A DNA stretch of 64,000 nucleotides from positions 89,866,965 through 89,930,964 of the forward strand of contig NC_044572.1 in NCBI RefSeq assembly GCF_901933205.1, given 5' to 3'. The position numbers were made by a program, and so were the translations under genes. This DNA comes from Camarhynchus parvulus. Lineage: Eukaryota > Chordata > Aves > Passeriformes > Thraupidae. The notes beneath the pieces are model-generated. The model did not search any database, was not told the origin of the DNA, and saw only the letters and a program-made list of their open reading frames with translations. Below, piece after piece: positions 12,737 through 24,300 of this stretch; positions within the stretch are counted from its first letter, which is position 1; each line of letters begins with the position of its first letter.

Positions 12737-14269
12737 TCTTAGTCCTACATTTTGCTCTTCCCAATCTCCTCGTTAGCTTCTTTTGGGAGTCCAGGAGGAT
12801 CTCGTCTCCTTTGATTCATTCCAGGATGAGGCTTCCTTCATTTAGAAAGATGGCGAGCAAGGAGGCAAAGCAAACACTGGGCATGCAATAACTGGTGTCA
12901 CCTGACTCTTCAGACCCCAAGTTTGCTAGACACAGCATGCAATGTAAATTCTCATGTCCAACATACTGATATTTAGTAGTTGTCTACAAAGCATATTGAA
13001 ATTAGATTTATGCCTATGTAATTTCCTGTGATAACTAGCTGCATAGTTGCATAAGAAATAATCTGTCTATACACACATTCATTGCAAATCCACCTAAATT
13101 ACTTGATTTACACTAGCTTGCCAAAATCTGAATCTGTCACTGATTTTCAGCACCCTTCTGTCCAGAGCATGGCCCCCACAGTAGTTGAGTCCACATTTGT
13201 TGTAATATACAATATTTATTATCATGTAAAATCAGAAAGAGCTCATAGCTGTATGCTCTGATCCTGAAAATGATGAAATTTTTTCTGTTCCTTAGTGTTA
13301 GTTTCACTCACTCCTCAGTAGTGCTGGTGAGCACTGCCCAGTGCTGTGTACTGAAGTTCTCTCTCTGGGCATGACCGAACTCCTCTGCTGGGCTGATCTT
13401 GACAGGTCTCCAACAGCAGAGGATGTTGCAGTGAACATGGAAAATGCGTGGAGCGAATTACACCTCAAAACCAGTTCCAGTTCCCTACCGTGAGTGAGAG
13501 AGAAACTGTATGCAGTCATGTTACATTTATGTTAAAGTATTTCAAAAGCAAAATCAGGAACTCTCAGGTAATCTCACGGTCTCCAGATCACAAGTTCAGG
13601 CAGATGGGGCTTCATACTGTTAGGAGCTGAAGCAAAACAATCAATATGGATATGTTGTTGAGTATGAAGCAAATCTGAAAGTTCTAACTAGTGCTACTGT
13701 TGTTTTTTTCTTCCATGATTCTGTCAAGCCATATAATGGACTGCTTATTATGTGTATAATAAACTTGGGATTTTCATTAGTATTTTGGATTTCTCTCAAT
13801 AAGGCCACATTGGTTGACTTTTTTCAACCAAGAACACTCCTTTCTTCAGCCAAAAAGCTTGTCATTAATGCCTATAGTTTCTTAGACTGTGTTCTGCTCT
13901 TCTTCTGAAGCACGTGCTATCCTACAGGCAGCAGAATGGATGAAGCCTGGTTTCCTATCAATTTGCTCCGTTTGACCCCTAAGCTCTTCCTAGTCCCTCT
14001 GTGGGAAATAACCTCCCTTGCTGTCCTGCAACTCTGAAAATTTCTGTCCACAGACAGCGAGTCTTGGGGCTATCCCAATCACTTCCAGAGGCCAAAGCAG
14101 CTTGCTGTGGCTCTGACAGCTTAGTGCCAGCAGATCTTTCCCTTGCTGGGAAAATGGCATATCCACCATGCAGCTACCAGTGTTATGAAGGTCCCTCAAG
14201 CTTCAAGGCGACCAGATCACCTTTCCCTTGAAGAGTGACAGCAAAAGGAACATGCCCCTCTCGTCCCCG

Positions 14270-15320
14270 CATCCCAGCTCTGTGTGATCGGGCAGAACCG
14301 GGATGGCTTCCACTCCCTCCTTGCCCTGGGATGGGTCAGCACCAGCCCTGGTTCCACCGGTTGTGTCCCCAAGGTGAACGCGGAGGAGGCTGGAGCCTTG
14401 TGCCTTCCCTGAGGTGGCGGAACCCTCAGGGACCAAGCAGCCTTCCGACCACCAGGAAACCGAGGGGCACCGTTCCCGGGGAGGTGGTTGGCGGGCGGCA
14501 GGGGCGCAGCACGCCTGGGGGACAAGCGGGGCGGGTTCCCTGCCCGGGGGTGCCGCTTCCCGCCCCGCGGCAGCGCCCGAGCCCGGCTCTTCCGCGCCGC
14601 GCCCCTCCGGGCTGGCCGGCGGCGGGGCGGGGAGGAGGGAGGAGCCGGCGGCGGAGAAGCCGTGCGGGCTTCCTGGCGGGGCTGCGCTGCCGGCGGGCGG
14701 CTGTCGCGGCGTGGGCAGGTCCTGAGAACTTCGCCGAGTCTGCCCGGGACGGAGGCGCGCCCGTGTCTGTGAGACGGCAGCCGCTGCCCGCTCGGCATGG
14801 CCGCCCGCCTCGGCCGCGGGATGTGCTGGGGCAAGCGGGGCCGGGGCTGCCGGGGCGAGGGCGCGCTGCTCGCCCTGGGACTGCTGGCCGCCCTCGGCTT
14901 CCTCGTGTGGCGGCACGGCTCGCCGCCCCTCCACGCCGCCCGCCGCGCCCCGCCGCAGCCGCCGTCCCCCGACTCGGAACTGCTGCGGCGGCCGGTGTAC
15001 GCCAAGCCGGCCCTGGACCCGGGGGCGCTGGGGGAGCTGGGCCAGGCGGTGAGGCTGGAGCTGAGCCCGGCCGAGAAGCGCCGCCAGGAGGAGAGCATCC
15101 GCCGGCACCAGATCAACATCTACCTGAGCGACCGCATCTCGCTGCACCGCCGCCTGCCCGAGCGCTGGCATCCGCTGTGAGTACCGCCGAGGGCAGGTGG
15201 GGCCGGGACAGGGGAGCCGTGCCTGCCGCTGCTGCTGCTGTGGCTCAGAGAGCCCCTCCGGCAAACTGGAGTGTCTGCTGGCAGCGGTCAGCGCCGGGTA
15301 GTCGGGTCTCTCTCAAGTAC
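14270..15320. promoter_or_regulatory. GALNT12: CpG island and TATA-less promoter region of GALNT12
   Basis: Strongly GC-rich and CpG-dense around coding exon 1. A consensus Sp1-type GC box, ggggcggggag, lies at 14624-14634, about 165-175 bases before the start codon, and other GC-rich boxes surround it. No TATA box is visible upstream of 14797. The transcription start is not defined by the sequence alone. Open frames of several hundred codons on both strands here are composition artefacts. Confidence 0.8.
14797..15176 (+). CDS. GALNT12: GALNT12 coding exon 1 (cytoplasmic tail, membrane anchor, stem)
   Basis: It encodes residues 1-126 plus two bases of Leu127. The tail is short and basic, followed by a hydrophobic anchor ([17 protein letters not shown]), a Pro-rich stem, and the conserved [17 protein letters not shown] end. 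Two in-frame Met codons exist: 14797 (G at -3 and G at +4) and 14821 (G at -3, T at +4). The second aligns better with the human start (MCWGKR against MWGR). The first is used here for its Kozak context. The donor is ct/gtgagt at 15176/15177. Reading past it gives an immediate TGA, so splicing is required. Confidence 0.93.
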
Positions 15321-18300
15321 CTCTCGCTCAGGAGCGTGGAGGCTTTTGGAAACTTTCCCATCACAAGTGCTCTTGGATCACAGCGTTCGCTCTCAAGAGT
15401 TAAGTTGAGTGGTGACTTTGCCAGGCTGCCGCGCCTACACAAGGCAGTACGAAGTCGCGTGTTGGTGGTGCCTGTACAGGTTGTTTGCCCAGGCAGCCCT
15501 GGTAGCGTGTTTTCAGTCCTCAAGCTACGCTGCTCTGCCGTGTTTCTCCTGCTGCTCTCCCCTTCTGCTGTTGCTGTCCCCTGGGTCAGTCACCATGGGC
15601 AGCAACATACTTTTTCAGTCACTCCCAGCTTTACAAATGTTACGCTTCCCAGATTTCAGCTGTGCATTGTATTCAAATGTCTTAAGACACACAGTTTAAA
15701 GGAGATTGTTTTATCAGCAGTTTTACCAGCAGTGAGCTAGAAATGGTGCTCACAAAGGTAGGTAACAGTATTCTAAAGTGGGACTGTGCTTGATCCGGGA
15801 TGCATAGTTGCTGGGACAAGGTCCATTTGCAAATTACATGTATAGTTATGACACCAGCGGCAGATAATGGCACAGGCAATTGCAAACAAAGGCTTAGATA
15901 ATGTTCGATGAGGTGGCTCAAGTTTACAGGCAATGGCTCAGTGCAGCTGTGAAGCCAGCGTGGCACAACAGGTCTGACTGTTGTGCCCTTGCGCAAACAC
16001 TCAGGGTGGCACCGTCTTGGGCTCTCCTGTGAGCGAGCTGCCAGCTGGTGAGGAAGGGCCAGCCAATTAAGGGGATATGCTAGCTGTCACAGGGGTTGGG
16101 ATGGAGCCACGGCTCCTCCTGACTTCTCACTTCTGTTTCACTTGAGCTTGGCTTCAGCTGGTTTGTTTTGTTGCAAGAGGTTTGTAGGATATGGTAGCAA
16201 AAAGGCTGTAGAAAAAGCAGGGCTCTGACTCTCCCGTGCATTCAGCTCACGCCTGTGTGTCCTGCCCAATGTTTCACCAACTCTAATTGCAAGTGCTGAA
16301 TCTAAAACATGATTCTTAGGATGGCTTTCAAAAAGTTGCAGTGCAAATGCAAGGCCTTTTGATCATAAGTTTAAGCCTGACACTAGGCTTGTTTTACTTA
16401 GTTATTATTCCCCCCTTATCAGCAGTCTGTAGACCATAGGTCAAAAAGGACCATTTAAATTTCATTTCCATGGGAAGAATTAAATAATTTCAACGAGTTA
16501 TTTTGGAATTCTGCCATTTCTCTATGACAGGGTGTTATAAGAAATTGAAGGTCACAGTTGTTGAATAGGAGACATTATAGATGGGTGTGGGTGACTATTC
16601 TAGAAATGAAAATAATTTAAATAGATTTTGCTACAACAGCAGACCCTTTTTGATTTGAATATATGGATGCTGAAATGACAAATTATATCCAAACCAAAAG
16701 AATCACAGAAGCATCAGTGACATAATCTCAGAGATAATTGCCTTCTGAAGCGGGGACTGTATTGTATTGTTGGCAGGTGCTTCATGCCTTTGTGCATGCT
16801 TAAATCTAAATTATGGCAAAAATGTCACAGAGCATCTCTCCAACTCACACAAATGCAAATGTAAAAAACTTTCCCAAAGCCAATTTTGCAATGAAGTGTT
16901 AACTCCTTCTCTCAAGAAGGAAGACCATGCAAGAGAATAAGAGAATGAAGTAAAAAACCCCCCATAATTATTAAAAAAACCCCAAACTTATTACCAATCC
17001 CTCAGCCATAGAAAGTGCATTGCACTTAGTTCCAAGATTAGAGGTTATACAGTTCAAAATCTCAAGTCCAGAGGAAATATTTTATTTTTTTTATTTTAAG
17101 ATGGGTAATGCTTGACTATTTATGACCTTTAATGAACATTTTGTTAATGGGTGAGGCCCCAATGATGGGAAATAAGTAGTAATGGTAGATGGCAACTAGA
17201 CTTCAGCGGTCCACCAAAATCATACAAAGGCTAAATTTTAGATGTGATCAGTGAGACAGCTTTGGTACCAGAAGACCAGAAGGTGACAAATGCACTATTT
17301 TTTAGTGGAGTCCCAGAAGAGAACCAGAGAACTGTGTGCTGGCAATCCTTGGATCTTTTCCAGGCATGTTATCTACAAACTGTGGTAAGGGAAAGAATTA
17401 GTAACAGATGGGAGGGTATGATCTATTGAGAAAGTCAACAAGGCTTTTGTCAAGGATGACGTGTCTTACAAATCTATATGAGTTCTTTGAAGGTCGTAAT
17501 TATATGGATAAAGAAGTGCGTTGTTACTTGATGAGTTCATTAAACAACTGTGAAATAATGTGGAAATTCCTTGCATTTGTAAATAACTGAGTAGAAGTTG
17601 CAAAGCAGTTTTGGGTTTTTTTTGGGGGGTGGGCTTTTTTTCCATTTTTTTTGTTTGGTTAGTTTTGGTTTTTGTTTGTTTTAAGGAATGAAGATAAAGT
17701 CCCACAGAAATCTGTGTTGGACTTAATGCAGTTCAACTTACAGCATGGCTTTCATAAAGACATGACTAATTTACAGGTCTTCAGCCTGAAAGACAGGTGG
17801 CCTTCTGGAAGTGTATCTCCTGCAGGATTCCTGCAATACGTGGTTGATGCATGATAATGGATAAACCAAATTCTGCCACCTCCCTGTTATGAAAATCCAT
17901 TTCCTGTAAAGCATAGTTCATCCACTAGAAAATTTAAATCAAATATTCAGGAGGTATTGACAGATACTATGCTTGGAGACTCTGTTCTGATCTATGGGCT
18001 TTTGGTCTGTTTCAGCATATTCTTGTGTGTGTGAAGGCAATCTGGAAACTTTAGATATGAAAAAAAGGGAAGCAGAGAAAACATTACCACCACCTGGATG
18101 CCCCAATGCTCCTTTTGATGTTAATGTCCTCTCACACTGATCAATGAACCCACTCTCTGTGTGTGAATTAGTGAAAACATTTGAATCCAATGAAAACTAG
18201 AGTTTTGCTAATAAGATAGAAAGTATCTGAGCCAGTAAGCTGTTAAATGTGATATGCAAAATGATTGCACAAGGTGTTGCTGTGTCAGAAACTTGTGCCA

Positions 18301-21300
18301 AAAATCTTTTCCTACTGCAGCATGTTGTACATCCTGGACCTGCCGTGGGAACAGAAGCATGGCAGGTATTTGCTAATATCTATGTCTGGTGATACTGTAC
18401 AGGAAGAGAAGAATAGTTTGGCTGAGATTACTCTCTCAAATAATGTATTGATTGATGATACTTGACTATGAATCCAAGAGGTTTGCAATATAGATCTTTC
18501 TCCTACTAATATATTCCTGACAATGAAAATATTCAGAAAGTTGTTACTCCTTCTTGTTCCCACCACTGTAACTTGCTTTTTGTGATGACTGATACTGTTT
18601 CTATTGACCCACAGACCCAAAGAACTTGACAACTACAATTGTTTCCTTTAGACAATTTCTGCTTCCTTTAACTGTCTGAGCTTGACATCAGCAACTGATA
18701 ATGTGTTTCATCACACAGGAATTGTTTAGTTTTATTGAAAGTATACATATAAGCAAATAAACATTATGTATCAATGATCTATAAAAATGTCCATTTGGAT
18801 GAATCTTATAGATAAGAATGTAAGTTATTAAGTGATGATACAGTTTGCACAAGGCTAGAAGTGAAATAAGCCATAGGGTCAGGGAAGGATGGAAGTTGGA
18901 AGTAAACTTTGGGGTGTCTAGTCCAACATTGAATCTCCATCCTTGAAGGCTTCAATAACATTTGAAGACCTCTTTAAATGCAACATCACTGCCGCATTGA
19001 TTTATTTCTATTTTTGTCCCCTGATCGTAAGGTTGTCTGGATGGCTCCCCTTGTCTTCCCAACATCTACCCTTCATTTCTTGAATTTGTACTCATAAAGG
19101 GAGCAACAATTATAGGAGATTTAAAACCAGCAAGTGTCTTCTGTCAGACTTTAACTTACTGAGGGCCCTGTTGGGGCTGATGTCCTGTAAGTGGGTGTGA
19201 TGGGCTTGGGGCCATGGGTTTGGCTGCTGCTGCTCTGCCTTCCTTCCCCTGCAACGACACGTCTCCAATGTGTCCCGTGGGGCTTCTCCTTGTGTGCTTG
19301 TTTTACAGGACTGTAGGGCTAGGCAGACAACTGATACGTTCTCTTAGCCTTTTACAGCTTATTACAATGTGTAAGAATTACATTTCCAGTTTTTCTACAT
19401 GAGTTCTTTTAGATTAAGGGCTGTTTTCAAGCATCGTTTCAGATTTGAGGCTTTCTACTTTTCTTTCTGTATTACAGTAGGGATGCATTGCTCACTTATT
19501 TTGGGGATAGTTTCTGTAAAAGCACACAAGTTGCCTTTCAGCTGACTCTTGGTACAAAAGGAGCGAGTCAGGACTAGGCACTTTTGTGCTGACTCAGCAT
19601 TTCATGTTTTCTCTTTCATGGTAGAAGCCTTATTTAGCCCTTGGGACTCATTTTACTTGTGATCACAAGGAAATGGATTTTTAATTCTTTCCGGTCTTTC
19701 CTACGTAGCCACAAAAGCCCCCAAAATATTGAATGTGGTCTGCATGGTATTTTTCAGCTATTTAAAAAAAAAGTTTTAGAGGTTTGTTCTTTAATTCTAG
19801 GTAATCTTTTGTGTTTTGGAGAGAGTCTTTATAGAATTTTTTTTTGATATGTGTGATTTTATGTATATGTTTAAGTGTCTGTCCATATATCTTTAACTGT
19901 CTCTGTATAGATAGCTAGATCTACACAAATGCTCAAATTCCTCTGCCACTACCATTTATGCCTATGATTTTATTTATTTTGGGGGAATATTATGTTTGAC
20001 TTTAGCAAAACAATCTTGTGCTAAGATTGTTTTGTCTTTCAAGACTGTTTTTCCTGTTTGTTCCCATAATTGAATTTCATTCTCCCCAAGTCTCTCTTCT
20101 ATGGTTTGTTTTTTTTTCTGGGACTGTAAATAGTAAATTATACCAGGATGTTTGTCTGATAGTATCTTGCTAGCAAGTTCCAAGAATAAGCCTTGGTACT
20201 AGGTTTTCATTCCTTTTCTACTCTAAAAATCACAGCTACTCCAGCCAGGAGTTTTAACCTGACCCTGTTCTGGGAAAAGGCACAGCAGCAGCTGAGTGTT
20301 TCCCTCCTCAGCTCACAGTGAAAGACTGACTTCACCCAGGAGCTTCTCTTTCATCTCTTACCTAAAGGTAAAAAAACAACTGCACTGACTTTTTTTTTAT
20401 TTTTTTGCAGTGTGTATAGGAAATAGAACCCTTTGAAGAGGTGAGCTGCAGCAGCTTGACCTTTCAGGCACATCCCTTCCCTCTAAACCATCACCTGATG
20501 GTGCACCTTGTGCCCAGAGCTGGCTTTGGCACGGATGTTCCCAGCTTTGTGTCTGATCAGGAGACACAGCGCACGACTTCTTGCAAGCTAAGGCTTTGCA
20601 TTAAATACTTAAGAGTGTGTTTGGTATAGTAGTTTTGGAACACTGTGGTCGCTTGTTTGGTGTTAGGATTTTTTGGTTCGATTTCTGAGCTTTTCGGAAA
20701 TATGTAATTGGTTACTAGTAACTATATTCATTATAATACCTTTTAGTCATTACTTTAGTGTTAGTTGGCAGGATTTCTTTCATATATAAACAGGCTTTAG
20801 ACCTTCAAAGCTATGTTTCTCTAGGACATTTCAGTCTTTCCTCGGACACTAAGTGGGGTAAAAATAATTCTTCACTGTAGTTGGGGGTTTTTTTGCTTGT
20901 TTCGGGGTTTTTTGTTTGTTTTTTTGTTTTGATTTTTTAATAAAAATGCTTGCATTTTATAGCAGTACAAAATGAAGCAATGCTTCCACTATTGCGTTGA
21001 TATTTAGTATATCTTGCTACTTTTGTTTCCTGTCATCTGTAAAAATGTGTCACTTTTCATTGTCATTATGCTTTTAACAACCCCCAGCAAATATTTTCCA
21101 GAAGAGCTCACATGATTATTTTTCACCATTTTCCTTTCCAGCTTCTGGTAGACTTCCTCAACTTCCTTTGACATCTAGATTATTGCTTGGTTTCAGCTGA
21201 TTTAATTTTTAAATTCAGGAAGTTTCTAGATCAGTGATTGATAGTAAGAAAAAATTGATTTTTTTTTAAATTCAAAAGCTGCTTTCATTTAAACAATTGT

Positions 21301-24300
21301 CTATAAGGATCAGGTGCATCCACACCTTATTTGTAGTGATGAATACAATAGCTTCTTTCTGTTATAGCTTTGCAAAATATTTTTTCTTTTTGTGAATCAA
21401 ATTATTCACACTAAAGTAAGTTTTTGAACATAGGTGTAGGAAATAGTATGTCTCTGTGGAAAGGTTAAGTGTATCTCACTATCTTGGAAGAAAAGTGAAA
21501 ACATTTGAGCAAAATGCAACCACTGTTTCAGCTCAGCAAAATAAAATAAAAATCAAGTGGGTTTCCCCACTGTCACATGCAGGATTTCCTTCTCATCTGA
21601 ACATCCAGAGTCTGGGTCAGTTAGGAGATTCTGTAGTATTTCTCTAACAATTTGGAATTAGGAGGTTCTATGGATTTCCTAAATTTGTGGATTTTAGGAT
21701 ACAGACTTAGTAAATTCTCTTACTTAATCTTTCTAGACATTTATTTCTTAATATATATTTTAATCTGTCTTAAAGAGATTTGCTTTCTGTGCCACCTCCT
21801 TCCCAACCCCCAACTTCTTAACAAATACTGTCTTCTGTTTCAGACTTAGTGTTTTTCTTTCTTGCTTCTCACAATGTTTGTATACAAGGCAGTACAGCCC
21901 ATTATTATCTGAAATCTTAAGACATCTTTTGGCGGTCAGTCTTGTCAGTACCTTCTTGTCATTGGGAGAATCATTCTGTAGAATATTAAATAACCTGAAA
22001 AACTGTTTCACAATCAAACCAGCTTCTGTTTCCAGAGACTTGATCATATCTCAGTGTTGTGGCCTGTCTGTAAAAGTGTGCTTTCTCTAACATGGTTTGT
22101 TTCAGCAGCTATAATTTAGGGAGCTTTTAGCCAGGCTGCTGAGCTGGGACAAGCGGTGGGGAAGTGTAGGCCAGCATCCTGAACTCACCTACTTAAGTGT
22201 TCCAGCCTTGCCCCAGATAATCTGTCCATTCTGGCAGTTATCAGCACTTTGCTGCTGTGTGCTTTGCTACTCACACCAAGACACACCTTCTGTAAACTCT
22301 CAATGCCTTTTTCTGCAATAGTTGAACACGTGGCTTGCGTAGGTGTGTAAAACCAGGTGGAGCCTCTCCATGCCCAGATAAACTTATTTAAATTTCTTTT
22401 TAATTAAAAAAAAAAAAGGAAAATCCCTGAACTGGCAGTTGGATCAAGGTAGTCTTATGTGACAAAATAAATTTGGCATGGAAAGTTGGGTAGTGTTTGG
22501 AGGAGATGAGAATAATGTTTATCATATCCTTTAATTCCACTGGAGACGTTGCACTGTTGTATCCCAGGCTTTGGGAGGTGTTGCTTTTGGCTTGCGTGCT
22601 GCATTTTAGCCTTAGGTTACTCTCCCACATAGAGGGGTGAGGAGTGGATATTCGACTATATATTCAGCCTGGAGTAAGGGACATGGCTTTGGTGACTCTG
22701 GGGTGGCTTAGAAACCAGTGCTGCCACCTGTGTCATGCAGCAGGGCTTGGTGTGCTTGTGGATGGATGTACAGAACTCTAAGCTGCGGCTTGGGCAAAAG
22801 TAGAAAAGGGCATAGAAGATCCCAGTACTGCTGTGTCCTGTGCCATGGCTTCGGGAAAGTGAGAGAAGGAGGTGCTTTCTCTTGGGTGAAGGTACTTGGC
22901 AGATTCCAATGCCCACATTGCTGCCTCTGCAGTTTATGGAGTGGGAGCAAAGATGATGAAACTAGATTGAGATGCCATGGATGCTGCCATTCATCCTCAT
23001 CAGCCTCATTTACTTACAGCCTACAAAATGCCACTTTTGAGCACACCTCTTACTGAAAGAGCAGTTTAAGTTGGTGTTTTAGCTGTTCAAATTAGGAAAA
23101 GGAAAGGAGGCTGTGAGGTATGTCAACATGTCTGTGGCCCATCACAACAAGCCCAGCCAACCTGGTTCCTAGCCCACCATGTGAAAGCCAGCCTGAAGTA
23201 GAGCCCTGGCAGTGTTTTCCAGGTGACACTGGGATGGGGCATATATGTCACCTACTGTAGTAACATAAGTCAAGTTAAATCAGCTTCAGCAGTGACATGT
23301 GCTGTTTTGCACTTCTTGAGAGAAGCTGCGCAGTCCTGAACTTGCCTGGGGCATTCAGACTGAAACTTGAAAACCAAAACTTACGCAGTATACCTTCTGA
23401 AAGCATTAAATAATTGATGAGCAGTTTGTGTTCTTAGCAAATCTTTGAAAACTCAGAGAATGTTTCATATTTTTTTGTTAAAATATAAGTAACTGTGCAT
23501 ATAGAAGATCAAATTTGGAGATTGAAAGTCTGTTTTCCCTTTCTTTGTTATTGTCACAGTTGTGGTGAAAGTCTCAAGTAAGAGCATGTCAGCAACCATT
23601 CCTAATTAACTCATGGCAGTGCGCCCAGTGTGCACACATTCATGCTCTCTCCTTGTGTATAGATACACATCTCTTAGAGAAACAACTCTTTACAAAGAAA
23701 TAAATTGAGTGATTACATTAATTGACACAAATGTTCTTGAAAACAACCCATTTAATTTTGTTTAGGCATTTCCTGAGTGATGTCTCCTTGGTTTCTAATA
23801 AATAACCTATTGTAAAACTTGCTAACAGGAGACTGTGTAGTGTAGTAGATTCCAAGGTTAATTTATTAAACTTGTCAGCTGTTTACTCTTGGTTAGACTG
23901 TGATTTAAAAATGCAGTGTAAAAAAGACAAAACCAAAACCCCATAGGAATTTGAATATGTGAGGATGCACTTTTATGTGTTTGGCTTCAGTCTGCATTTT
24001 GTGGACCTAGATGTTTGAGTAGAAGCTGTAGTGAAACATAAAGGGCAGTACATAGTGAACGTGGTTTTGTGTTCAGCATTATTTTCTCTTTCTTCCCATT
24101 GAGAGATTTAAAGATTTATGGATGAACACATTAAGAGTTCTAAAATACAGATGTTGTCTTAGTGTAAAGTGCTAAGAAATGCAGAAGACAAAGCTTTTGT
24201 TTGTTTTATACATGTCTTATGCCACAGTGATCAAGTAGGAAGTTCCTTGGAACACCCACCCAGTGTGGCAGAAAGTGCCTGAGGGAAATGAAGGATGATG

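Larger units (their letters stand above)
6971..14270. other. Intergenic region between the divergent ANKS6 and GALNT12 promoters
   Basis: About 7.3 kb of AT-rich DNA without recognisable coding exons, tRNA or rRNA. It contains simple repeats: (CTGT)n at 10411-10430 and T-rich runs near 12695-12735. All open frames are short and unlike known proteins. Regulatory sites for either gene may lie here, but none could be named with confidence. Confidence 0.7.

Noticed and set aside
14203..15740. Open frames of 300-500 codons on both strands around GALNT12 exon 1
   Set aside because: They arise from few stop codons in a GC-rich CpG island. They are Arg/Pro/Ala/Gly-rich, overlap in several frames, and only the frame from 14797 matches a known protein.
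20670..20682. tRNA B-box-like ggttcgattt
   Set aside because: No matching A box, acceptor stem or anticodon arm around it.
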